Positions 43,701-51,202 of a stretch of 64,000 bases of DNA are shown one piece after another. The DNA is taken from NCBI RefSeq assembly GCF_026000435.1, contig NZ_AP026763.1, positions 1,984,001 to 2,048,000 of the forward strand, in the 5' to 3' direction. The position numbers and the translations under genes are program-made. This stretch comes from Vibrio sp. STUT-A11. GTDB taxonomy: Bacteria > Pseudomonadota > Gammaproteobacteria > Enterobacterales > Vibrionaceae. Numbering within the stretch: position 1 is the first letter of the stretch; each line of letters starts with the position of its first letter. A model generated the notes under the pieces. The model was not told the DNA's origin. It worked only from the letters and a program-made list of their open reading frames with translations, and did not search any database.

Positions 43701-43822
43701 ACCGCGAGTCGGCTTGAATATTGGCTTTCTATATCGCCGGTGAATCCAGCTTGTTCAAGCTCTTTTAAAAAAATCAGAACAAGAGGGTCGACGTCAGTTT
43801 GCGAGTGTAATCTTGGTAACAT
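40787..43822 (-). CDS. ydiJ: FAD/Fe-S D-2-hydroxyacid dehydrogenase (YdiJ type)
   Basis: 1011 residues. Order: FAD-binding type 4 domain (~45-220: FSPRGGGTGTNGQSLTKGIV, ATIGGMVNTDASGQGSLKYG), FAD-oxidase C-terminal domain with GHVDAGVLHVRPALD, a ferredoxin-like Fe-S segment CLACKACASQCPIKVDVP near 670, and a C-terminal CCG domain (VGCCGMAGTFGHE). This is E. coli YdiJ architecture, reported to oxidise D-2-hydroxyglutarate. Annotated elsewhere as D-lactate dehydrogenase-like. Membrane-associated electron transfer is likely. Confidence 0.93.
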   Translation of the reverse strand: MLPRLHSQTDVDPLVLIFLKELEQAGFTGDIESQYSSRLAVSTDNSVYQQLPQAVVHPRTTQDVALIGKLSNKEKYERITFSPRGGGTGTNGQSLTKGIVVDLSRHMNNVLEINEEEGWVRVQTGVIKDQLNDAVRPYGYFFSPDLSTSNRATIGGMVNTDASGQGSLKYGKTSDHVLSLQAVFADGSILESDLSHGLPEEGEFAATALNVTESVCREKRQQINDKFPPLNRFLTGYDLKNALNEEDDSFDITRVLCGAEGSLAFITEAKLNLTRIPKVRTLVNVKYNTFDSALRNAPLMVQANAMSVETVDSKVLNLAKQDIVWHTVSDLITDVPDKEMLGINMVEYAGEDAEEIASQVAALTAKLDTMLETEEAGIIGYQVCNDVASIGRIYNMRKKAVGLLGAAKGRAKPVPFAEDTCVPPENLADFIAEFRELLDGKSLNYGMFGHVDAGVLHVRPALDLCDPQQEALMHELSDEVVKLVAKYGGLMWGEHGKGFRSEYGPEFFGEELFTELRRVKAAFDPHNKMNPGKICTPLDSDAELVKVTDTKRGYFDRQIDVQVRDSFKQAMECNGNGLCFNYDTSSPMCPSMKVTADRRHSPKGRAGLVREWLRQLTEQGIDILDLEKQALESKASIKTMIDRVRHSINRRHEYDFSHEVYEAMNGCLACKACASQCPIKVDVPSFRSRFLNIYHSRYQRPAKDYLVANIETMLPLMAKAPSVVNSVIKQSWVKSLTASTVGYVDAPLLSVPTLHKRIESLTTAYDLNALSKLSSEQKSKHVLIVQDPFTSYYDADVVEDFVKLTRKLGMNPVLLPFKPNGKAQHIKGFLRQFSETATDTAKFLSLVADLGIPMVGVDPALVLCYRDEYNEVLGDKRGEFDVLTAHEWLYPRLENFAAVESAQQEPWYLFAHCTEKTKMPNAEKEWGAIFAHFGAVLNTVPVGCCGMAGTFGHEVDKLEMSRDIYNLSWKPNLDKLDNERCLITGYSCRSQVKRFEGTKPKHPVQALLTLI

Positions 43823-44086
43823 TTGCTTCCTGCCCCTACGACGCTGATCCTATCAGCTGCGGGTTATCTAATTATAATACTCAATCCTCAAGCTGGTTCT
43901 CGATAGAGTCTCGAGCCAGACAATAGAGTCAGAGTGGAGTGATTTTATTCGGGTTTGATCACTTTACAACATTTGAAAAAGCGATTAAATCAGAATCTCA
44001 ATACAATATTGAAACTTATGCTTTATTTCTTGACTATTAATGCCTTACATTGAAAGAGAAATAGCCTTTCTCAATGAGCTTTCAGA

Positions 44087-44767
44087 ATGAAAAAAAATAA
44101 AGTAGTAACCACGGAAGATATCCTTCTAAAACTTTGCCAGTCAGTTTCTGGCGTGCTTACCTCAGCCACTTCTTCTCAAGTAAACTATTCCGCCATGGTG
44201 CAAAAGATTCACAAAACCAGTCTTAAGCCTGATTTTGGTTGTTTTGTCCTGTTTGATGGCGGATTTACCGGCTTAGTTGTCATTAACTTTACAGCCAAAG
44301 CAGCACTTGAGGTATACACCAACTACATGCGCAACATGGGGATGCCGGAAGAAGAACTCGCCATTTCACATACGTCCGATGAAGTTGCCGACGTACTCGG
44401 TGAGCTGATGAATCAGCTAGTCGGTGACTTTACCAATAAAATCCGTAAAGAGCTGCAAACCAACATCACGCAAAATCAGCCCAAAATGCTGTCACTCAAT
44501 AAACAAGTGATCTTACAAGTGGACACCAACCTTGATCGCCCTCAGGCTCGCCGTGTCACTTTCTCGACCGCCAACAACAATATTTTTTATCTCGAACTGG
44601 CCATGGATAAGACCGAATTCATTCAGCTTGAAGAATTTGAAATCGCTGAAGACGAAAATCCAGATGATATTCTAGAAGCCACCCGTAAAAAAATGGCAGA
44701 AAAAGAAACTCAGCAATCACAAGCGACTGATGATGCCATCGACTTGTTAAACCAGCTTGGCTTATAG
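44087..44767 (+). CDS. DUF3334 / CheX-like protein
   Basis: 226 residues. The middle part (VADVLGELMNQLVGDFTNKI, then NITQNQPKMLSLNKQVILQV) resembles the CheC/CheX chemotaxis phosphatase fold, where E and N residues of a GELxN motif attack phospho-CheY. Here E and N are both present in LGELMNQLVG. A C-terminal acidic tail follows. No chemotaxis gene is nearby. CheX likeness is my inference from the motif. Confidence 0.65.
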   Translation: MKKNKVVTTEDILLKLCQSVSGVLTSATSSQVNYSAMVQKIHKTSLKPDFGCFVLFDGGFTGLVVINFTAKAALEVYTNYMRNMGMPEEELAISHTSDEVADVLGELMNQLVGDFTNKIRKELQTNITQNQPKMLSLNKQVILQVDTNLDRPQARRVTFSTANNNIFYLELAMDKTEFIQLEEFEIAEDENPDDILEATRKKMAEKETQQSQATDDAIDLLNQLGL

Positions 44768-44957
44768 TTCCTGCCGATTTCATCGGTCTTAAGCCAATGT
44801 CAGTGAAATCCAACCTTTTTAGTGTCACCTAAAAACTCAGCCTCGGCTTACGTCGGGGCGCTTTGCTTCTTTAACCGGCGCATTGTATTTCGTTTTTATG
44901 TCAAAAAAGGTAATATATCTGACTTCATAAATTTTCTGCTCTCGTAATTGGTTGTCG

Positions 44958-45653
44958 ATGGATAAACAAAAAGCCCTGAAAAAAATCGCCAAGTGTTTAG
45001 AACTGGGAAACTCTGCCAACGTCAATGAGGCCGCTAACGCCATCAAGATGGCGCACCGCCTGATGATGAAGTATGGTCTGGACAAAGATGACATTGAGTT
45101 CATCAAAATGGGAAAAACACAATCTTCCCATCTGCTACCCGCGAACATAAGTTCTACCATCTTGCGCGTGATTCGTGGCATCAACACCAAATTTGGCGTT
45201 GAAGCGGTTTTGTTGAATCATAAAGGGCTTAAACGCGTGGAGTTTATTGGCGAAGCCGACCGTGCGATTTTCGCCGCCTTCGCGTTTGATATTATCTATC
45301 GCGAAATGAACGAAAGCACAGGCCAATTCCGCAACAGTTTTGCGGGTAGTGGTACTTCTTCAATGGAAGTGACACGCCGCGTGAACTCGTTTGTCTCAGG
45401 TTGGGTTGAAGGTGCGATTGAAAAGCTACCAGTGATCTCCCCTGACGAAGAGTCAGCCAACAAAATCAATGATTACATCGACAAAGAATTCAAAAACATT
45501 GATCGCGAAACCTTCAAGAAACAACTTAAAGAAGCGATGAAAAACCTCACTGCAGACTATGAAGTTGGTTTGAAGAAGGGCCGAAAAGTGTCTGTAAACC
45601 GCGGGGTGGGCGGTGAACAAGCAAGGAAAATGCTGGATAATCACTCAGAGTAG
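44958..45653 (+). CDS. DUF2786-family protein
   Basis: 231 residues from ATG 44958; a TTG two codons earlier is possible. The N-terminal DUF2786 helical motif is MDKQKALKKIAKCLELGNS, NEAANAIKMAHRLMMKYGL. The C-terminal half has SFVSGWVEGAIEKLPVIS and a basic tail ending in GRKVSVNRGVGGEQARKM. Similar proteins occur in phages and vibrios; function unknown. Confidence 0.8.
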   Translation: MDKQKALKKIAKCLELGNSANVNEAANAIKMAHRLMMKYGLDKDDIEFIKMGKTQSSHLLPANISSTILRVIRGINTKFGVEAVLLNHKGLKRVEFIGEADRAIFAAFAFDIIYREMNESTGQFRNSFAGSGTSSMEVTRRVNSFVSGWVEGAIEKLPVISPDEESANKINDYIDKEFKNIDRETFKKQLKEAMKNLTADYEVGLKKGRKVSVNRGVGGEQARKMLDNHSE

Positions 45654-45811
45654 TCTCCCCAATTCTTTAAGTGGGCCAAATATTTTAACTGTGTAGTAAA
45701 TACGTGGTGCTTATTTGGCCTGAGTAAGACAATTCTTACAATTTTCTGGTTCCATCTTACTTTCACCTAACAAAACTCGACAATGACTGCTTAATAATTT
45801 ATGTCTAATCT

Positions 45812-46092
45812 TATACCCAAATAACCTCGAGATGCTTGGTTCAGCGAGAATGACTTGGCTCTCAGACGCGGCAACGATTTGAAGATCTAGTGGTTCTAAA
45901 TCAAAAATCGTTAACAAAGGCTGTGAGTCAAGACAACTCGCCCTTTGGGAGCGTGTCACTGACACAATTTCTGCGTCAAATAACTTGGAAAGAGCTTGCT
46001 ATTCCGCTGCATGTTCTTTCTTTGAGAGTAGGCCTTGAACTAGTATCAGTGACAACGCTCTGAATCCTGCATCTTGAAGTCATTTGGGTATA
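45812..46092. mobile_element. MITE-like element with ~35-base terminal inverted repeats
   Basis: The left end TATACCCAAATAACCTCGAG (then ATGC and TTCAG) is mirrored at the right end (46058-46092): the right end's reverse complement begins TATACCCAAATGACTTCAAG, then ATGC and TTCAG. About 30 of ~36 positions agree. The 281-base interior carries no transposase; an 84-codon minus-strand frame across it is not credible as a gene. It fits a non-autonomous transposon. Sequences like its ends are, from memory, frequent in vibrio genomes. Confidence 0.7.
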
Positions 46093-46133
46093 TAAAGCAG
46101 CATTTCGCCTCACTTTTATACGGAGATTTTCCC

Positions 46134-46802
46134 TTGAAAAAGCTGTCTATTGCACTTGCCTTAGTACTTGCTCTTACAGGCTGTCAAGCCACTCAACGTC
46201 AAAACGCCACTACAGGTGAATACGAAACCAATTCCACGACTTTAGGCGCTATAACGGGTGCCGTCGCTGGTGCAGCAATCGGGCTAGCAACGGGTGACAA
46301 TGCTAAAGAGCGTCGTCAACGAGCTTTGATTGGTGCAGCCGCTGGTGGTGCAACCGGTGCTGGCGTGGGTTACTACTTTGACAAACAAGAAGCGGCACTA
46401 CGTCAAGAATTACTGAATTCTGGTGTACAAGTTCAACGTGTTGGTGAAAACCAACTGCTGCTTCGTATGGAAAACGGTATTGGTTTTGCGTCAGATTCAT
46501 ACCAACTGGATTACGGCATCCACAACACACTTCGTGGAGTTGCTCGCATCCTGGTTGAATACCCAGATACCAGCCTTGTGATTGACGGCTACACCGACAG
46601 CACAGGCAGTGAGTCACACAACCAGTCACTATCTGAAAACCGTGCAGAATCGGTACGTCAGTTCCTGATACAGCAAAATGTGGCAGCTGGACGTGCAATT
46701 GCACGCGGCTATGGTGAACGTAACCCACTTTGTTCAAATCAGACAACTGAAGGTCGCGCTTGTAACCGTCGCGTTGAAATCCAAATCTTGCCTCTGAAGT
46801 GA
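46134..46802 (+). CDS. OmpA-family lipoprotein with glycine-zipper segment (YiaD-like)
   Basis: 222 residues from TTG 46134 (GGAG eight bases before). This start gives a lipoprotein signal KKLSIALALVLALTGCQ with the lipobox Cys; the longer ATG start at 46074 lies inside the mobile element. A glycine-zipper stretch (LGAITGAVAGAAIGLATG) precedes a C-terminal OmpA peptidoglycan-binding domain (VIDGYTDSTGSESHNQSLSE, then NRAESVRQFL). Probably an outer-membrane lipoprotein tied to peptidoglycan. Confidence 0.88.
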   Translation: MKKLSIALALVLALTGCQATQRQNATTGEYETNSTTLGAITGAVAGAAIGLATGDNAKERRQRALIGAAAGGATGAGVGYYFDKQEAALRQELLNSGVQVQRVGENQLLLRMENGIGFASDSYQLDYGIHNTLRGVARILVEYPDTSLVIDGYTDSTGSESHNQSLSENRAESVRQFLIQQNVAAGRAIARGYGERNPLCSNQTTEGRACNRRVEIQILPLK

Positions 46803-46877
46803 TTTGATAGCACCATTAGGTAATTACGGATAATTACCGGAGCAGGCCTAGAAACGACTTCTAGGCCTGACAAATCA

Positions 46878-47846
46878 ATGTCTTTCAGAACCACCTTTAT
46901 TTTTATCTTCAGTACTTGCCTCTCAGGCCTCGTATTAGCCTCTCACTCCCCTTCATTAGCGGAAGAGCAATTTGAACTGGCACAACAACTGGCAACGAAG
47001 ACAGACTCAACGTCGCCAGAAGAAGTTCGCTACTGGTTAGAACAATCCGCAAACCAAGGTTACCTACCCGCGCAAAAACAGTTAGCGGAAGATTTTACTC
47101 AGGGATTAACGGGGTTAGTATCCAACCCTCAAGCCGCCTACTGGCTGAGTTCCATTGCTCTGAGTGATCCAACCGATAGTGGCTACGCCCTTGCCAGTTT
47201 CTTGGAAAAGCACCAGAAAAACATCACCACCGATGATTTAATCGAAGCATGGTATCAACTTTCTGCAAAGCAAAACAAAGATGCAGAAACCGCGTATAAC
47301 CATTTCCTAGAGCAACGTTTTAATCAGTTAAGAGCCAAACAAGTATCGGCAATGACTGAGTTGGACCAAAGATCCGCTGAAGCGCAACCAATGCAATCAG
47401 ACGGCATAAACCAAACTAAAGGGTTTAGCACCGAGCCGTTTCTTGCTATTGGGTTCTGTGGGTTGATGCTGAGCGCCGGTTGGTTTGGGTATAGAAAACA
47501 ACAGCAGAAGCGCAAACTTCAATTGGTTGATGAAGAAAATCGAACCCGACAACTGGATGTGCAAGTGAAAGAGTTGGAATTCACCAATAAGCAATTAAAA
47601 CGCCAGTTGGAGCAGGTATTTAGAGAGTTTAAGAAAGTCAAATCTGAATCCGCTCCCCATGATCTGACCATTGCCTGTGCTGTGTTTGGTTACACGCCAA
47701 ATTCGATTCCACAAGCTCAAGCCGTAAAACTACGTTATCGTCAATTATCCAAGCTTTACCATCCCGATGCTCAAGGAGGTGAAGCAGAGATGAAACGTCT
47801 TAATCAAGCTTTTAGAATAATTACACAAAATGTTACAAAAGCGTGA
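46878..47846 (+). CDS. Membrane J-domain protein with Sel1-like repeats
   Basis: 322 residues. Signal peptide 1-22 (IFIFSTCLSGLVLAS), then periplasmic Sel1-like alpha-hairpin repeats (VRYWLEQSANQGYLPAQKQL) to ~125. A transmembrane helix lies at 187-204, a coiled coil at ~208-252, and a C-terminal J domain (~258-322) with intact HPD (295-297) in LSKLYHPDAQG. The topology puts the repeats in the periplasm and the J domain in the cytoplasm, so it may recruit DnaK to the membrane. No known gene name. Confidence 0.82.
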   Translation: MSFRTTFIFIFSTCLSGLVLASHSPSLAEEQFELAQQLATKTDSTSPEEVRYWLEQSANQGYLPAQKQLAEDFTQGLTGLVSNPQAAYWLSSIALSDPTDSGYALASFLEKHQKNITTDDLIEAWYQLSAKQNKDAETAYNHFLEQRFNQLRAKQVSAMTELDQRSAEAQPMQSDGINQTKGFSTEPFLAIGFCGLMLSAGWFGYRKQQQKRKLQLVDEENRTRQLDVQVKELEFTNKQLKRQLEQVFREFKKVKSESAPHDLTIACAVFGYTPNSIPQAQAVKLRYRQLSKLYHPDAQGGEAEMKRLNQAFRIITQNVTKA

Positions 47847-48023
47847 ATTTTCAATATTCATTAGAAGCCACAACCTTTCAGATCCCACAAACAGGGAGCT
47901 GCAATCGATTTCCTTCTCAAAACAATTAACAGACATTTAACCTTTCCCACTTGTTTGTGTCATAATGTGCTGCGAAAAATAACACCTAAAGACTCTAATT
48001 TTTCTAGGTGGGGAGAAAAATCA

Positions 48024-48209
48024 ATGTTCACTGAAGAAGGCACCTGTGATTGGTGTAAAAAACCAGCTCTTACTACACGTCATGACTATTTAGATGGTAA
48101 GCATCATCACTCATGCAAATCTTGTTACGATATGGCCAAAATCGATGTCCGCCTATTTAACCAAGGTGAAATGAAAATGCGTGAGCGTATGACTCAACGT
48201 GCAAGCTGA
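48024..48209 (+). CDS. Small zinc-ribbon protein
   Basis: 61 residues with two CxxC pairs (CDWCKKPALTTRHDYL, HHSCKSCYDM), which would bind one zinc ion. ATG 48024 is favoured by GGGGAG nine bases before; a longer frame from 47955 has no ribosome site. Family function unknown. Followed by a strong terminator. Confidence 0.7.
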   Translation: MFTEEGTCDWCKKPALTTRHDYLDGKHHHSCKSCYDMAKIDVRLFNQGEMKMRERMTQRAS

Positions 48210-48240
48210 AATAACTCAATTCAACAGAACTGATTTCTAA

Positions 48241-48264
48241 AGGCGCCTCCAAGGCGCTTTTTTG
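48241..48264 (+). terminator. Intrinsic terminator after zinc-ribbon gene
   Basis: GCGCC/GGCGC stem followed by six or more T. Confidence 0.85.
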
Positions 48265-48537
48265 TTATCTGCCCTTCTCAATAGCCCTTTAAACTCCCGG
48301 CGAACACCCTGAAAGTACTGTATAAACCGACCACAGCCACTGTATATACAGTAGTTTCTTACCTCAATACAAAGCTAGCACTGTTAATCACTTCACACTT
48401 TACAAGTCGTATCAAACATATCAGTAAAAACATTACTCCTTTATTTTCAATACCTTAAAAAAAGCCTAACAAAAAGACAAATACAGGATGCCACTATAAG
48501 CATAAAAACCAGTTGATCAGTTCCATAAAACAAACTA

Positions 48538-48553
48538 CTGTATACACATACAG
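48538..48553 (+). promoter_or_regulatory. LexA (SOS) box before sulA
   Basis: CTGTATACACATACAG fits CTGT-N8-ACAG perfectly, 21 bases before the sulA ATG. A second palindrome ACTGTATATACAGT near 48339 lacks LexA spacing. The remainder of the 48210-48574 gap holds only the terminator. Confidence 0.9.
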
Positions 48554-48574
48554 CATGTATAAAGGAACAGTAAG

Positions 48575-48967
48575 ATGCAGTTATACGGTCAAACTCAAAC
48601 ATACTCTCGTTACAATGTACTGGCACAAGCTACTCAGCCTATGGACGTATCTGATCAGCTTCTTTCTAAATTGGCTGTTCTGTCTCAGCAGAAGCAATGG
48701 ATCTTATTTACTTCCGAGTGCCCTCGTCCCAACTTTGATCAGCTCACTGCTTCCAATATTTGTTGTAAAAACGTTATTCAGATGAAGCCATCCCAACAGC
48801 TTTCTGAGGTCGAAATTGTGGTTAAAGCGATCCGTTCAGGTAACGCCAGTGCGGTGGTCGCATCAAATGACATCGCACCGATGAATCAATCCATGTTGCG
48901 AGACATTGGCCTGCGTTATCAGTGTGAAGTCTTTTTCGTCGAAGGCAGAGTAAACCAGTATCACTAA
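48575..48967 (+). CDS. sulA: SOS-induced cell-division inhibitor SulA
   Basis: 130 residues of the SulA/RecA-like inhibitor family. LFTSECPRPNFDQLTASNIC and IQMKPSQQLSEVEIVVKAIR, with SGNASAVVAS, match the FtsZ-binding core. Shorter than E. coli SulA (169), lacking part of the N-terminus. The perfect LexA box supports the call: it would block septation after DNA damage. Next to purC. Confidence 0.85.
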   Translation: MQLYGQTQTYSRYNVLAQATQPMDVSDQLLSKLAVLSQQKQWILFTSECPRPNFDQLTASNICCKNVIQMKPSQQLSEVEIVVKAIRSGNASAVVASNDIAPMNQSMLRDIGLRYQCEVFFVEGRVNQYH

Positions 48968-49049
48968 CAAGTTCGACGTTATCCACCCTGCACCTCGCCT
49001 CCTTTTAAAGGGGGCATTTTTTACCTGCGACTTAGAGAATTAATAAATA

Positions 49050-49065
49050 AGGCAAACGTTTGCTT
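49050..49065 (+). promoter_or_regulatory. PurR operator before purC
   Basis: AGGCAAACGTTTGCTT is the same near-perfect PurR box as before purT, 118 bases upstream of purC. Confidence 0.88.
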
Positions 49066-49183
49066 TTTCTCTGGCGAGTTAAAATAGTTCTGGTATGATG
49101 CCCACATTCGATTTATTCAGCGACTTACTTTGGCTGAATATCTTCTCTTTATGACGTTTGATTAAGATGATAGGAATGTCGCA

Positions 49184-50287
49184 ATGAGCCTTGCTAATCA
49201 AGTACTTGCCGTCAATGACGACCTGCCAATTCGCACTCACAAACCCGTTCACAGCGGTAAAGTTCGTTCAGTTTACTGGTTAACTGAAGAAGACAGCGCC
49301 CGCCTGATCAAAGAAAAAGGATACGATGTCGCTCCAGACGCGCCTCTGGCGATCATGGTGATCAGCGACCGTATTTCTGCTTTTGATTGCATTTGGCATG
49401 GAGAAGGCGGTCTGAAAGGTGTGCCTGGTAAAGGTGCCGCGTTAAACGCGATCTCAAACCACTGGTTCAAGCTATTTCAAGACAACGGCTTGGCTGATAG
49501 CCACATCTTAGATATTCCTCACCCGTTTGTTTGGATCGTACAGAAAGCAAAACCAGTTAAAATCGAAGCGATTTGCCGTAAGTACATCACAGGTTCTATG
49601 TGGCGCGCCTACGCAAATGGTGAGCGCGAGTTCTGTGGTATTGAGCTTCCTGAAGGTTTAGAGAAAGACAAAGCACTTCCAGAGTTATTGATGACGCCTT
49701 CTACAAAAGGCATTTTAACTGGCATTCCGGGCGTACCAGAAGCAGACGACGTGAACATCACACGTCAGAACATCGTCGATAACTTCGAAGCATTTAACTT
49801 CTCTAGTGCAGACGATATTGCACTTTACGAAAAGCTATTAAAAGAAGGCTTTAATGTAATTAGCAATGCGCTAGAAGCCATTGATCAAATCTTTGTCGAT
49901 ACGAAGTTTGAGTTCGGTTACGTTCACGATGCAGCAGGCAACGAAAAACTGATTTACATGGATGAAGTTGGCACGCCAGATTCTTCACGTATTTGGGATG
50001 CAAAAGAGTATCAAGCAGGTAATATCGTTGAGAACTCAAAAGAAGGTTTCCGTCAGTTCCTGTTGAACCACTTCCCTGACCCAGATATTTTGCTGAACAA
50101 AGAGCGTATGCCTGAGCGTGAAGCACTGGCTCGTGACAATGAACTACCAGTTGAGTCATTGATGGACATTTCCAAGACTTACATTGGAATTGCTGAAAAA
50201 ATCACTGGCAAGCCAATCACGCTAAGCGAAAATCCAAAAGCCGAGATCATTGACATTCTTAGCAAAGAGTACGGGTTAATCGACTAA
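49184..50287 (+). CDS. purC: SAICAR synthetase
   Basis: Joins CAIR and aspartate in purine synthesis. 367 residues, the long vibrio form (E. coli has 237). Motifs: HSGKVRSVYWLT, MVISDRISAFDCIWHGEGG, ICRKYITGSMWRAYANGERE and MDEVGTPDSSRIWDAKEY. PurR-controlled and ended by a strong terminator. Confidence 0.97.
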   Translation: MSLANQVLAVNDDLPIRTHKPVHSGKVRSVYWLTEEDSARLIKEKGYDVAPDAPLAIMVISDRISAFDCIWHGEGGLKGVPGKGAALNAISNHWFKLFQDNGLADSHILDIPHPFVWIVQKAKPVKIEAICRKYITGSMWRAYANGEREFCGIELPEGLEKDKALPELLMTPSTKGILTGIPGVPEADDVNITRQNIVDNFEAFNFSSADDIALYEKLLKEGFNVISNALEAIDQIFVDTKFEFGYVHDAAGNEKLIYMDEVGTPDSSRIWDAKEYQAGNIVENSKEGFRQFLLNHFPDPDILLNKERMPEREALARDNELPVESLMDISKTYIGIAEKITGKPITLSENPKAEIIDILSKEYGLID

Positions 50288-50324
50288 ATCATTCGATACC
50301 CATACTGAACTTTTCTAATACAAG

Positions 50325-50351
50325 AAGCTCGCATCAATGCGGGCTTTTTTT
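50325..50351 (+). terminator. Terminator of purC
   Basis: GCTCGCAT/ATGCGGGC stem (one T-G pair) with a run of seven T. Confidence 0.85.
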
Positions 50352-50538
50352 GGCCTACGGTTAAATCAAGTTAAGCAATAATTAGCGTGATTCCGACAAT
50401 CTTGATATTGAATGAGTTATTTCGATTGGATGGTAGGTATGAATGACCAAATAGCGACTATTAGGAAAGTGATAACTCAATCCCAGTGAGTGACCACTCT
50501 AATCTAACTCTAACCTTGTAAAAGCGGTAGAGGTAGAC

Positions 50539-50916
50539 CTATAGCTTGATATTTAGAATATCTTGCTCTGTTGTGTCCACTTTCAAATGGCTTCGAGATT
50601 CAATATATTCAATCTGTTTTAAGTCTAACGAATATGGCATGACAATACGCAGTTCATCGATCCCCTCACCTTTTGCCAGGCGAGTTAACTCGACCAGATT
50701 CGACTCGTCACTATGACGAGAAGACATCGACTTTAAGGCTGCGTCCCACAACCGATCTTCTGGTTCCCTAAGTTCTGCAAGGTTCTTTTTCCACATCAGA
50801 CCAAAAATGGGGGCGATAGTGGCAAACGCTTCTAGGAAGGTCCACCTCTTACTGGCGGTTACCCCTAAAAAAGTGGTGTAGTCGAATTCAATGCACGTTT
50901 TTTTATGTTGATCCAC
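50539..50916 (-). CDS. Hypothetical protein
   Basis: 125 residues from GTG 50916, supported by GGAG six bases before; an ATG at 50961 would add 15 residues but has no ribosome site. It begins VDQHKKTCIEFDYTTFLGVT; no signal peptide or known domain. One hydrophobic stretch (FATIAPIFGLMW) is too short for a sure membrane helix. It lies alone between purC and the helicase, with ~240 empty bases before it. Confidence 0.55.
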   Translation of the reverse strand: MDQHKKTCIEFDYTTFLGVTASKRWTFLEAFATIAPIFGLMWKKNLAELREPEDRLWDAALKSMSSRHSDESNLVELTRLAKGEGIDELRIVMPYSLDLKQIEYIESRSHLKVDTTEQDILNIKL

Positions 50917-51202
50917 TCTATGCTCCGACACTCGAAATGAGATATACCAACTATCGTCCAACTATTTTGATATAGCAATGGGATATAAGAGAATAGTCTT
51001 TTATGCCCTAATTTATAGTCAAAAGGAAATATTAAAACCAGCCTTGTAACATGTGATGTACAGCTTTATCTACATGCGCAATCAATTGATTAATATTTCA
51101 AATTAAAAAGAAACAACTACATAGATATTTAAAATATAAATGCCTGACCAATATGCATTCACATAAAGAATGGTAGTGTATTACGAAAATACCAAATCGT
51201 TA

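Noticed and set aside
45711..45965. An 84-codon minus-strand frame
   Set aside because: Most of it lies in the MITE-like element, including its left inverted repeat, with no ribosome site; a by-product of the repeat.
48339..48352. Palindrome ACTGTATATACAGT as a second LexA box
   Set aside because: CTGT and ACAG are only four bases apart rather than eight, so it does not fit LexA; it is also ~200 bases from the gene.
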